From Isoptericola halotolerans (GTDB lineage Bacteria; Actinomycetota; Actinomycetes; Actinomycetales; Cellulomonadaceae), in contig NZ_JABEZU010000001.1 of NCBI RefSeq assembly GCF_013149785.1, positions 744,001 to 808,000 on the forward strand: DNA of 64,000 nucleotides. The letters run 5' to 3'. Positions 17,832 through 26,988 of the stretch are shown here, piece by piece. How positions within the stretch are numbered: the stretch's first letter is position 1; the number at the start of each line of letters is the position of its first letter. The position numbers and the translations under genes are program-made. The notes beneath the pieces are model-generated. The model was not told the DNA's origin and searched no databases. It saw only the letters and a list, made by a program, of their open reading frames with translations.

Positions 17832-18326
17832 TCAGCGGTAGTTGACGAACTGCAGGGCCACGTCCAGGTCGGCACCCTTGAGCAGCGCGATGACGGCCTG
17901 GAGGTCGTCGCGCTTCTTGGAGCTGACGCGCACCTCGTCGCCGGTGATCTGGGTCTTGACGCCCTTCGGGCCCTCGTCCCGGATCAGCTTGGTGATCTTC
18001 TTGGCGTCCTCGCTGCTCAAGCCCTCCTTGAGCGTCGCGGGCAGGCGGTACTCCTTGCCGGAGGCCTGCGGCTCGCCCTCACCGGTGTCGATCGCCTTGA
18101 GGGAGACGCCGCGCCGGATGAGCTTGGTCTGGAACACGTCGAGGACGGCGTTGACGCGCTCGGCGGAGTTGGCGACCAGGACGATCGCGTCGCCGCTCCA
18201 GGAGATGGAGGCACCCACACCGCGGAAGTCGTAGCGCTGGTTGATCTCCTTGGCAGCCTGGTTGAGGGCGTTGTCGACCTCCTGGCGGTCGACCTTGGAG
18301 ACGATGTCGAACGACGAGTCGGCCAT
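17832..18326 (-). CDS. yajQ: YajQ-family nucleotide-binding protein (UPF0234)
   Basis: Small cytosolic protein of 164 residues with two ferredoxin-like domains. [21 protein letters not shown] and [12 protein letters not shown] at the N-terminus and the C-terminal [12 protein letters not shown] are nearly invariant in the family. Members bind nucleotides or RNA, and some bind cyclic-di-GMP as transcriptional co-factors; the role in actinobacteria is unclear. The ATG at 18326 is chosen because AGAAGGAG stands eight bases upstream. It is divergent from the giant surface-protein gene, with a 310-base regulatory gap between them. Confidence 0.93.
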   Translation of the reverse strand: MADSSFDIVSKVDRQEVDNALNQAAKEINQRYDFRGVGASISWSGDAIVLVANSAERVNAVLDVFQTKLIRRGVSLKAIDTGEGEPQASGKEYRLPATLKEGLSSEDAKKITKLIRDEGPKGVKTQITGDEVRVSSKKRDDLQAVIALLKGADLDVALQFVNYR

Positions 18327-18636
18327 GGCGGTTGCTCCTTCTGCTGGTGACTTTCCTGGTGACACCGTAGTCGGCGCGGCGCCGGAGGTGCCTGCTGGTC
18401 ATTTCTGTCGAGAGCGGACGATCCGGACATACACCATGGGTAGTCCTCCCCATGAGATCCCCTGTCCGTTCTCCTGGGGCAACGGTAAGGTTCCGTCCGG
18501 AGTCGTCGTGCCTCGTGGCCGTCGACATCACCCGGGGGGCATCCGGACAGTCTCGCGCCGTGCGCGAGGACGCGCTGCTGCGCGCGCTCGGCCACGAGAC
18601 GCCCCTGTGCTGGACAACTACTGGAGGGTTCCCCGC
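18327..18636. other. 310-base divergent intergenic region before the type VII-like locus
   Basis: No convincing gene is present. It holds the yajQ ribosome binding site at its left end and, in the middle, an imperfect 18-bp palindrome (separate entry) that recurs before the WXG100 genes. Downstream, CTGTCC at 18462-18467 and TAAGGT at 18486-18491 with an 18-base spacer could be a promoter for the giant gene. GGAGGG at about 18622-18627 is that gene's ribosome binding site. The resulting leader of about 140 bases contains no obvious riboswitch. Confidence 0.6.
18436..18453. promoter_or_regulatory. 18-bp palindromic motif, copy 1 (upstream of giant surface protein)
   Basis: ATGGGTAGTCCTCCCCAT is palindromic except for one arm position, and matches 16 of 18 positions of the two motifs before the WXG100 genes. 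It sits just upstream of a plausible promoter (TAAGGT at 18486-18491). An operator for a dimeric regulator of the whole locus is the simplest explanation. The binding protein is not known. Confidence 0.6.
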
Positions 18637-21600
18637 ATGAGCCTCGTCTCACGCGTCTACGAGCACCGCCGCTCGGTCGTCTCCGGGGGCGTCGTCGCCC
18701 TCTTCGGCGCCGGCCTGGCGGGGTTCGCGCTCTGGTACGACGGCGAGGCGACGGCGGACATCGAGCTCAACGACTCGGGGGTGTGGGTCACGCAGACCTC
18801 CACGGGGACGCTCGGTCGGTTCAACCACGAGGCCCAGGCGCTGGACGGCACGCTGCTCGCCAACTCCGTCAGCTTCGACGTCCAGCAGAACGCGCAGCGG
18901 GTGCTGCTGGAGAACCGTGGTGACCGCTCGGCGAGCCCGGTGGACCCGGCCCAGCTCGCGCTGCGGGGCGCCCTGGCCTACCCCGCCGGTGCTCAGGTGG
19001 TCGCGGGCGGGTCGAGCACCGTGGTGCACGACGGCGAGACCGGTCGCGTCTGGGTGCTGCCCTTCGACGGGACGGCCGCGTTCGACGAGGACGAGCTCGA
19101 TCCCGACCTGGAGGTCGGGACCGGAGGATCGGCGGTGGTCTCCCAGGACGGCACCGTGTTCGTCGCCGTCCCCTCCGACGGCACGCTCTACACGATCGAG
19201 ACGGGCCCCCAGGGTGCGGCCGTCGCCACCAGCGAGGTGGGGCTGTCCGTCCGTTCGGACGGCGAGGTCGACCTCACGACGGTCGGTGACGAGGTCGTCG
19301 TGCTGGACCGTGCGAGCGGCAGGCTCGTCCTGCCGGGCGGCGACGCCGTCGACCTCGACGGGGGAGCAGAGGCCGAGCTGCAGCAGCCGTCGGGGCCCTC
19401 CGACGTCGTCGCCCTCGCGACCTCGCGCGGCCTGGTCTACCAGCCGCTCGACGGCGGCGCCGCCACCACGCGGTCGGCCAACGGCACGCCGGCCCGCCCT
19501 GTCCAGCTCGGGGGCTGCACCTACGGTGCCTGGTCCGTCTCCGGCCAGGTGATCCGTGACTGCCCGGGCACGGACCGCGACGAGGACATGGTCCTCGAGG
19601 GGATCGGCGCCGACACGGCGCTGGTGTACCGGGTGAACCGTGACGTCATCGTGCTCAACGACCTGGTCAACGGCACCCTGTGGATGGCCGCGGACGACTT
19701 CCAGATGGTCGACGACTGGGAGCTCACCATGCCGGAGGACGCGGAGGGCGAGGAGGCCGAGTCCGAGGAGAGCATCCCGGAGCAGGTCGACCAGTTCGTC
19801 GCGGCGCGTGACGAGGAGAACCGCCCCCCGATCGCGGCGGACGACACGTTCGGTGTGCGCCCGGGAAGCACGACGGTGCTCGACGTGCTCGGCAACGACG
19901 TCGACCCCGACGGCGACGTCATGACGGCATCGGTGCTCGACGGCCCGGACGGCGACATCGAGGTGCACCGGGTGCTCGACGGCGCGGCGCTGCAGGCATC
20001 CGTCCCGGCCGACGCGACGGGCACCGTGAGCTTCACCTACCAGGTGGACGACGGGCGCCCCGGCGGCACCGACGAGGCCTCGGTGGAGCTGCGGGTGGTG
20101 CCGCTGTCGGAGAACGAGGCACCGGTGCAGACGGGCGAGCCGGTGCTGCAGGTGGGCCAGGACCAGACCGGGACCATCAAGGTGCTCCCGTACTTCCAGG
20201 ACCCCGACGGCGACGACCTGTTCCTGTCCTTCGCCGGCACCAACGACCCGCACGACGAGGTGCGGTTCCGGCCGGACGGGAGCGTCGAGTTCCGCGACGG
20301 CGGGTCGGCCACCGGGCGCAAGATCGTGGACCTCACCGTCTCCGACTCGTCGGGACGCCCGGTCGAGGGACGCCTGTTCGTCGACGTGGTGGCGACCAAC
20401 GTGCCGCCGATCGCCGTCGGTGACCATGTCACGACGCTCACCGGTCAGCCGGTGACCGTGCACCCTCTGCGCAACGACACCGACCCCAACGGGGACACCC
20501 TGCGGCTCGTCAACGTCGCCGACCGTGACGGGGTGTCCGTCACCCCGAACCTGTCCGCGGGCACGGTGACGGTCGAGGGTGACGAGCCCGGCTCGTACGA
20601 CATCACCTACCAGGTCAGCGACGGCCCGAACGCGACGATGGGCCTGATCCGTGTGGACGTCGTCGACCCGCCGGACGACGGCGCACCTCCCGTCGTGGTG
20701 GCCGACCAGGTCCTGCTGCCCACGGACGGCACGGCCCTGCTGGACGTGCTGGCCAACGACACCGACCCGAACGGCGGCGTGCTCGTCGTGCAGTCCGTGT
20801 CGCTGCCGCAGGACCTGCCGATCGACGTCACGGTGATCGACAACCAGATCCTCAAGATCTCGCAGACCCGGCGCGTGGACGAGCCGATCACCTTCGAGTA
20901 CACGGCGGCCAACGCGGTGGGCACCACCGTCGGTCAGGTACGGGTGGTGCCGATCCCGGCGCCCGACGTGCTGCGTCCCCCGGAGGCGGCTCCGGACGAG
21001 GTGCTGGTCTACGCCGGCGACATCGTGACGATCCCCGTGCTGCGCAACGACACCCATCCGGACGGCCTGGAGCTCAGGCTCAACGACGAGCTCCAGGAGG
21101 AGCCGGACCCCGAGCTGGGGGAGGCCTTCGTCTCGGAGGACACCGTCCGGTTCCGCGCCGGTGAGGAGCCCGGGACGGCGCACCTGGTGTACGAGGTGGT
21201 CGACTCCAACGGGCAGAAGGACTCGGCCCAGGTGACGGTGACCATCAACGCCGCCGAGGAGAACGCGGCCCCCCAGGTGCCGGACACGACCGCCCGGGTG
21301 CTGGCGGGCCGCACCACGCGGATCGCGCTCCCGCTGGAGGGCTCCGACCCGGACGGCGACCACGTCACGGTGACGTCGATCTCGAGCGCTCCCGCCCAGG
21401 GCCGCGCCACGATCGTGGACGGGTACATCGACTACGTGGCCGGTGACCGGGCCGCCGGTCTGGACACCTTCACGTACCTGGTGACGGACACCCGCGGCGC
21501 CGTCGGCGAGGCCACCGTCCGGGTGGGGGTCGTCCCGCCGCCGGAGACGAACCAGCGGCCCCGCGCCGTCGACGACGAGACCACGGTGCGCCCCGGGCGG

Positions 21601-24600
21601 ACCGTCGCGATCCGCGCCCTGGAGAACGACTCCGACCCCGACGGTGACGACATCGGCCTGCTCGCCGACGGTTTCGAAGGGGTGCCCGAGGGACTGGAGC
21701 CGGAGGTGGTCGACGACGAGGTCATCGTCGCTGCCCCGCAGGAGCAGGGCGCGTACTCGTTCTACTACACGATCCAGGACACCTTCGGCGCGCAGGCCAC
21801 CGGCACGATCACCCTGAACGTCGACGACGAGGCCCCGTTGCTCCGGCCGATCGCCCGCGACGACGTCGTCTCCGCCGACCAGGTGCAGGACTCGGCCGCG
21901 GTGACCGTCGACGTGCTGGCCAACGACGTCGACCCCGACGGCGTCACCGCCGATCTCACCGTGACCGTCGAGGATGACCTCGAGGGGGTCCGGGTCACCG
22001 AGGACCAGCAGGTCGAGGTGCAGCTCACGCCGCAGCCGCAGGTCATCGTCTACACGATCACCGACGTCGACGAGCTGGAGGCCAAGGCGTTCGTCCGGGT
22101 GCCCGGCAACCAGTCGCGCCCGTACCTCACGCCCGGGCTCGAACCGTTGCAGGCCGTCAGCGGGGAACCGCTGCCGATCGAGCTCACGGAGTACGTCGTG
22201 GTCCGTGACGAGCGCACCCCGCGCATCACCGAGGAGTCCTCGGCCACGGCCACGGACGGTGGCGTCGAGGTCACCGACCACGAGACGCTCGTGTACACCT
22301 CGCACGAGGACTACGCCGGGCCGGCCTCCGTCAGCGTGGAGGTCACCGACGGCAGCGGCCCGGACGACCCGGACGGTCTCACCTCCGTCATCACCCTGCC
22401 GATCGACGTCACGCCGGCCGAGAACATGCCCCCGGAGATCGAGGGTTCGCCGGTGCTGGAGGTCGCGGCCGGCGAGGAGAGCGCGGTCGACCTGGCCCGG
22501 TACGTCGTCGACCCCGACGGCGACGACCTGACGTTCGAGGTCGAGGGCAGCGAGGGCATCAGCACCTCGGTGTCCGGGGGCACGGTGACGGCCCAGGCCG
22601 ATCCGTCGGTCCCCAAGGGCACCGTGCGCGACATCGGGTTCACCGTGTCCGACGGCGTGAACCCCCCGGTCTCGGGCCGGCTGTCCGTCACGGTGGTGGG
22701 CTCGACCCGACCGCTCGTGCAGACCACCCCCGACGAGGTGCTCGACGCGCACCAGGGCGTGCAGATCGCCGTCCCGGTGCTGGAGAACGACTCCAACCCG
22801 TTCCCCGAGACCCCGCTGACCCTGGTGGGCGCCTACGGCGAGAGCGGGCAGGGGGACGTCTCCGTCGACGGGTCGTCCGTGGTCGTCACCCCGGGGGAGA
22901 ACTTCCACGGGGTGCTGCGCGTGCGGTACACCGTGGAGGACGCCACGCAGGACCCGGACCGGCACGTCGACGGCGTGCTGACGGTCACGGTGCTCGGCAA
23001 GCCGGACGCGCCCCGCGCCCCGCGCGTCGACGAGGTGCGCTCCGAGACGGCCGTGCTGAGCTGGGAGCAGCCGAACAACAACGGTGCCGAGGTCACGGGC
23101 TACGTGGTGCGGACGCACGACGGCCTGAGCCGAGAGTGCGCCACCACGACCTGCACGTTCGACGGGCTGACCAACGACGTCACCTACACGTTCACCGTCG
23201 CGGCGGTCAACGAGGTCGGCGAGTCCGAGCCGTCGCCCGCCTCGGCGGAGGCCCGTCCGGACCAGAAGCCCGACCCGCCGGCCGCACCGACCCTGGAGTT
23301 CGGCGACGAGGAGCTCACGGTCTCCTGGACGAACCGGACCTACACCGACCGCTCGCCGATCGAGTGCGTCAACCTGGAGATCAGCCCGGCCCCGGCGAGC
23401 GGGCAGGTCCAGCAGACCTGCCTGACCACCACGAGCACCGTGTGGGACGGTCTCACCAACGGCACGGCGTACACGGTGCGGGTCCAGGCCGTGAACCGCG
23501 CCCCGGACCCGTCCGACTGGTCGGAGGCGTCGGCGCCGGAGACCCCGGCCGGCCCGCCGTTCCAGCCGGGTGCACCCACGGCCACGCGCGTGGACACCGC
23601 GGTCGGCGGGCAGACCACCGTCAGCTGGGAACAGCCGAACACCAACGGTGACGCCATCAAGACGTACCACCTGGACGTGCTGGAGAACGGCAGCGCCGTC
23701 CGCACGATCGAGGTCTCGGGGAGCAGCACGTCGCAGACCGTCCAGGACCTGAAACCGACGTCCACCTACACGTTCCGGGTCTCCGCCGAGAACAAGGCGG
23801 GCACGTCGGAGAACAGCGCGGCGTCCAACGCGGTGGTGCCCTTCGGCACACCCGTGGTGCCCAGCGGGGTGTCGGCGAGGCTCGGGGAGAACACCAACGG
23901 CAGGGCGATCGTCAGCTGGAACGCCACGTCCGACTTCCGGGGCAACGGCCCGTACTACCAGGTGCGGGCGAACGGGTCCGGGACGACGAACGCCGGGAAC
24001 GACACCCAGTACACCTACACGGGGCTCACCAACGGGACGTCGTACACGTTCGACGTGCGGGCCTGCAACGAGTTCACGTGCTCGGACTGGTCGGCGCAGT
24101 CCAACGCCGTGACGCCCTTCACGACACCGGGCACGCCCGGCATCACCTCGTCCCGGGTGGCGGACGACCAGGGAGAGTTCCGCGTGTCGGCCCCGAGCAA
24201 CAACGGCGGCAGGTCGCTGGACCGCATCGAGTACCGGAGGTCCTGGGACTCGAACGGGAGCAGGACGTCGTGGCCGTGGACGTTCAGGACGTCCAGGGCC
24301 TACAGCACCACGTTCACCGTGGAGGCACGAGCCTGCAACGAGGCCGGCTGCAGCTCGTGGGCGAGCCAGAGCTACAGGACCGGCGCGGAGCCGAACCCCC
24401 GTGCCGTGGTGTCGCGAGGCAACGGCTACATCGACCCCAACCAGTGCAGAGACGGCACGTGCGCGACGCTCAGGGTGACGACGCACGACTTCAGGGACAC
24501 GGGCTCGCAGAGCGTGGCCTGCTGGACCGACCTCGATGAAGGGCCCCACCGGTTCCACGGCACGGGGACCTACACGCGGAACATCTCCGCGAACGGGACC

Positions 24601-24711
24601 TTCGACCTGCCGTGCTTCATCGGCAGCGCGGCCCCGAGGTACGGCGGGCACAACGTCTGGGTCGTGATCAACGGCAAGCACTACGAGAAGACGTTCTGGC
24701 GGACCAACTAG
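18637..24711 (+). CDS. Giant surface protein: beta-propeller, tandem Ig-like repeats and fibronectin type III domains
   Basis: A 2024-residue protein. One N-terminal membrane helix (about 13-32, preceded by RR) anchors it with the bulk outside. Residues about 40-370 show repeated short strands ending in GxVWVLP or GTLYTIE and look like a beta-propeller. An acidic linker (about 365-395) follows. From about 395 to 1450 there are some ten tandem Ig/cadherin-like repeats of about 95 residues, many with VLxNDxDPDGD, a calcium-site-like motif. From about 1455 onward there are four or five fibronectin type III domains with paired cysteines, then a short Cys-containing terminal domain. It has no LPxTG signal. 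As first gene of the type VII-like locus it may be an adhesin or a scaffold for the secretion apparatus. The last 590 bases have atypical Arg codons. ATG at 18637 is preceded by GGAGGG. Confidence 0.88.
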   Translation: MSLVSRVYEHRRSVVSGGVVALFGAGLAGFALWYDGEATADIELNDSGVWVTQTSTGTLGRFNHEAQALDGTLLANSVSFDVQQNAQRVLLENRGDRSASPVDPAQLALRGALAYPAGAQVVAGGSSTVVHDGETGRVWVLPFDGTAAFDEDELDPDLEVGTGGSAVVSQDGTVFVAVPSDGTLYTIETGPQGAAVATSEVGLSVRSDGEVDLTTVGDEVVVLDRASGRLVLPGGDAVDLDGGAEAELQQPSGPSDVVALATSRGLVYQPLDGGAATTRSANGTPARPVQLGGCTYGAWSVSGQVIRDCPGTDRDEDMVLEGIGADTALVYRVNRDVIVLNDLVNGTLWMAADDFQMVDDWELTMPEDAEGEEAESEESIPEQVDQFVAARDEENRPPIAADDTFGVRPGSTTVLDVLGNDVDPDGDVMTASVLDGPDGDIEVHRVLDGAALQASVPADATGTVSFTYQVDDGRPGGTDEASVELRVVPLSENEAPVQTGEPVLQVGQDQTGTIKVLPYFQDPDGDDLFLSFAGTNDPHDEVRFRPDGSVEFRDGGSATGRKIVDLTVSDSSGRPVEGRLFVDVVATNVPPIAVGDHVTTLTGQPVTVHPLRNDTDPNGDTLRLVNVADRDGVSVTPNLSAGTVTVEGDEPGSYDITYQVSDGPNATMGLIRVDVVDPPDDGAPPVVVADQVLLPTDGTALLDVLANDTDPNGGVLVVQSVSLPQDLPIDVTVIDNQILKISQTRRVDEPITFEYTAANAVGTTVGQVRVVPIPAPDVLRPPEAAPDEVLVYAGDIVTIPVLRNDTHPDGLELRLNDELQEEPDPELGEAFVSEDTVRFRAGEEPGTAHLVYEVVDSNGQKDSAQVTVTINAAEENAAPQVPDTTARVLAGRTTRIALPLEGSDPDGDHVTVTSISSAPAQGRATIVDGYIDYVAGDRAAGLDTFTYLVTDTRGAVGEATVRVGVVPPPETNQRPRAVDDETTVRPGRTVAIRALENDSDPDGDDIGLLADGFEGVPEGLEPEVVDDEVIVAAPQEQGAYSFYYTIQDTFGAQATGTITLNVDDEAPLLRPIARDDVVSADQVQDSAAVTVDVLANDVDPDGVTADLTVTVEDDLEGVRVTEDQQVEVQLTPQPQVIVYTITDVDELEAKAFVRVPGNQSRPYLTPGLEPLQAVSGEPLPIELTEYVVVRDERTPRITEESSATATDGGVEVTDHETLVYTSHEDYAGPASVSVEVTDGSGPDDPDGLTSVITLPIDVTPAENMPPEIEGSPVLEVAAGEESAVDLARYVVDPDGDDLTFEVEGSEGISTSVSGGTVTAQADPSVPKGTVRDIGFTVSDGVNPPVSGRLSVTVVGSTRPLVQTTPDEVLDAHQGVQIAVPVLENDSNPFPETPLTLVGAYGESGQGDVSVDGSSVVVTPGENFHGVLRVRYTVEDATQDPDRHVDGVLTVTVLGKPDAPRAPRVDEVRSETAVLSWEQPNNNGAEVTGYVVRTHDGLSRECATTTCTFDGLTNDVTYTFTVAAVNEVGESEPSPASAEARPDQKPDPPAAPTLEFGDEELTVSWTNRTYTDRSPIECVNLEISPAPASGQVQQTCLTTTSTVWDGLTNGTAYTVRVQAVNRAPDPSDWSEASAPETPAGPPFQPGAPTATRVDTAVGGQTTVSWEQPNTNGDAIKTYHLDVLENGSAVRTIEVSGSSTSQTVQDLKPTSTYTFRVSAENKAGTSENSAASNAVVPFGTPVVPSGVSARLGENTNGRAIVSWNATSDFRGNGPYYQVRANGSGTTNAGNDTQYTYTGLTNGTSYTFDVRACNEFTCSDWSAQSNAVTPFTTPGTPGITSSRVADDQGEFRVSAPSNNGGRSLDRIEYRRSWDSNGSRTSWPWTFRTSRAYSTTFTVEARACNEAGCSSWASQSYRTGAEPNPRAVVSRGNGYIDPNQCRDGTCATLRVTTHDFRDTGSQSVACWTDLDEGPHRFHGTGTYTRNISANGTFDLPCFIGSAAPRYGGHNVWVVINGKHYEKTFWRTN

Positions 24712-24736
24712 GCATGTCACGGAAGAGGAACACGAG

Positions 24737-25708
24737 ATGACCATGACCCCCGAGCAGGCGGCCTGGTTCGCCCAGACCTTCGACCGCCTCAGCGGCAACG
24801 TCGGCCTGGCGGTGCTGGGCAAGGCGCCCGTGGTGCGCCTCGCCCTGACCTGCATGCTGGCCGAGGGCCACCTGCTGCTGGAGGACGCCCCGGGCACGGG
24901 CAAGACGGCGATGGCCCGCGCCATCGCCGCCTCGGTCCAGGGCACCCAGAACCGCGTGCAGTTCACGCCGGACCTGCTGCCCTCCGACGTGACGGGCGTG
25001 ATGATCTACGACCAGAAGACAGGCACCTTCGACTTCCGGCCGGGGCCGATCTTCGCGTCCATCGTGCTCGCGGACGAGATCAACCGTGCCTCGCCCAAGA
25101 CCCAGTCGGCGTTGCTCGAGGTGATGGAGGAGGGGCGGGTCACCGTCGACGGCACCGCGCACGACGTCGGCCGCCCGTTCATGGTGATCGCGACCCAGAA
25201 CCCGATCGAGCAGGCGGGCACCTACCGGCTGCCCGAGGCCCAGCTCGACCGGTTCCTCATGAAGACGTCGGTGGGCTACCCGGACCACGCCTCGACGGTG
25301 GAGATCCTCTCGGGGGCGGCGACCCGCGACCGCAGCGCGGCCCTGAACCCGATCATCACGACCAAGGCGGTCGCCGACATGGCCGACCTCGCCGCGACGG
25401 TGCACACCGACCAGGCGGTGCTGGAGTACGTGAGCCGGCTCTCCGAGGAGACCCGCAACGCGCCCGAGGCGCGGATCGGCGTGTCGGTGCGTGGTGCGCT
25501 GGCCCTGGTCCGCTGCTGCAAGGTGTGGGCGGCGGCGCACGGACGCAACTACGTGCTGCCCGACGACGTCAAGCAGCTCGCCCAGCCGGTGTGGGCGCAC
25601 CGGTTCGTCCTCGACCCCGAGGCCGAGTTCACCGGCGCCCGGGCCGAGGTCGTGCTCGCGCGGATCCTGTCCGACGTGGCGGCACCGCAGGAGCGCGCCG
25701 GCGTATGA
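24737..25708 (+). CDS. MoxR-family AAA+ ATPase
   Basis: Cytosolic chaperone-like ATPase of 323 residues. Walker A is EDAPGTGKT with Lys56, Walker B is VLADEINRASPKTQSALLEVMEE, sensor 1 is MVIATQNPIEQAGTYRLPEAQLDRF, and the C-terminal lid domain is complete. MoxR proteins act with DUF58/VWA proteins to remodel or activate other complexes. The next gene is exactly such a DUF58 protein and overlaps by four bases, then comes a TgpA-like protein: the classical MoxR-DUF58-transglutaminase trio. It starts 25 bases after the giant gene and probably shares its transcript. Confidence 0.95.
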   Translation: MTMTPEQAAWFAQTFDRLSGNVGLAVLGKAPVVRLALTCMLAEGHLLLEDAPGTGKTAMARAIAASVQGTQNRVQFTPDLLPSDVTGVMIYDQKTGTFDFRPGPIFASIVLADEINRASPKTQSALLEVMEEGRVTVDGTAHDVGRPFMVIATQNPIEQAGTYRLPEAQLDRFLMKTSVGYPDHASTVEILSGAATRDRSAALNPIITTKAVADMADLAATVHTDQAVLEYVSRLSEETRNAPEARIGVSVRGALALVRCCKVWAAAHGRNYVLPDDVKQLAQPVWAHRFVLDPEAEFTGARAEVVLARILSDVAAPQERAGV

Positions 25709-26988
25709 CGACCTCAGCACCCCGGCGGGCGGCGCCGCGCGTCGCCGCCGCGAGACTGCGCACCGGGAGGTGGTGGGCGACGGCCGTCGCCACGCTGCGC
25801 CACGCCTGGGCGACCCTGCTGCGCGTGCTGGCACCGCTGACCCAGGCGTTCAGCACCTTCGGCGTCGCGGTGCTCGTCGTCGCGGCCGGGGCGTGGGTGG
25901 CCGGCCTGGTGCTCGGCTGGCTCGAGGTGCTCGTCGCGGCGATCGTCCTGACGGTCGCGCTCGTGGCGGCCATCGTGTTCGTGCTGGGCCGGCTGCGGTA
26001 CGACGTCACGCTGAGCCTGACCCAGTCGCGGGTCACCGTCGGGGACCCCGCGGTGGGGCGGCTCGACGTGCGCAACAGCTCGGCCCGGCCGCTGCTGCCG
26101 TCCGTCATGGAGCTGCCCGTCGGGCGCGGCACGGCGGCCTTCCCCGTGCCACGGATGCGCGGCGGGGCGACGCACGAGGAGATCTTCCGGATCCCGACCC
26201 GGCGCCGCAGCGTCATCACGGTCGGTCCGGTCAAGTCGGTCCGCGCCGACCCGCTGGGCCTGCTGCGCCGCGAGGTGACGTGGACGGACGAGCAGGAGCT
26301 GTACGTGCACCCTGCGGTGAAGAGCCTCGCGAGCTCCTCGACGGGGCTGCTCCGTGACCTCGAGGGTCGCGCCACGAACGACCTCACGGACTCCGACATC
26401 TCGTTCCACGCGCTGCGCGAGTACGTGCCGGGGGACGACCTGCGCCACATCCACTGGAAGACGACGGCACGTACCGGCACGCTCATGGTGCGGCAGTTCG
26501 AGGAGACGCGCCGGTCGCACCTGGCCGTGCTGCTGTCCACCCGGGCCCAGGACTACGCGGACGACGAGGAGTTCGAGCTGGCGGTGTCGGTGTGCGGCTC
26601 GCTCGGGCTGCAGGCGATCAAGGAGGACCGCGGGGTGACGGTGCTGGTGCACACCGGGAGCCTGCGCGGCGACCATCACACCCGCCTCCTCGACGACCTC
26701 TCCCGCATCGAGGCGATCCCGTCCCGCAGCAAGCTGGTGGACCTGGCCCGCGGCGTCGGGTCCAGCGCCGCCAGCGCCTCGGTGATCGCCTTCGTGGTGG
26801 GCAGCAAGGTGACCCCGAGCGAGCTGCGGGCCGCGTCCGCGCGCCTGCCCGTCGGGGTGACGGTCATGGCGATCCAGTGCGTCCCGGGGGCCAACCTGGC
26901 ACGGCACACGATCGGTGAGGTCGGGGTGCTCACCCTGGGCAGGCTCGGAGACCTGCCCCTCGCGCTGAAGAAGATGAGCGACGCATGA
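25705..26988 (+). CDS. DUF58 domain membrane protein
   Basis: A 427-residue protein with two membrane helices (about 48-70 and 75-97), a beta-rich linker and the DUF58 domain. The signature ALREYVPGDDLRHIHWKTTAR followed by LMVRQFEETR is at residues about 233-272. The rest resembles a von Willebrand A-like fold, though a complete MIDAS motif is not obvious. DUF58 proteins are partners of MoxR ATPases. Start ATG overlaps the moxR stop, and its stop overlaps the next start (ATGA both times), so the three proteins are likely made together. Confidence 0.92.
   Translation: MTTSAPRRAAPRVAAARLRTGRWWATAVATLRHAWATLLRVLAPLTQAFSTFGVAVLVVAAGAWVAGLVLGWLEVLVAAIVLTVALVAAIVFVLGRLRYDVTLSLTQSRVTVGDPAVGRLDVRNSSARPLLPSVMELPVGRGTAAFPVPRMRGGATHEEIFRIPTRRRSVITVGPVKSVRADPLGLLRREVTWTDEQELYVHPAVKSLASSSTGLLRDLEGRATNDLTDSDISFHALREYVPGDDLRHIHWKTTARTGTLMVRQFEETRRSHLAVLLSTRAQDYADDEEFELAVSVCGSLGLQAIKEDRGVTVLVHTGSLRGDHHTRLLDDLSRIEAIPSRSKLVDLARGVGSSAASASVIAFVVGSKVTPSELRAASARLPVGVTVMAIQCVPGANLARHTIGEVGVLTLGRLGDLPLALKKMSDA

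Noticed and set aside
18649-24966. A 2105-codon open frame antisense to the giant surface protein gene
   Set aside because: It mirrors the codon pattern of the real gene, has repetitive Arg/Gly/His-rich translation, no domain, and no ribosome binding site. Extreme GC content keeps such antisense frames open.
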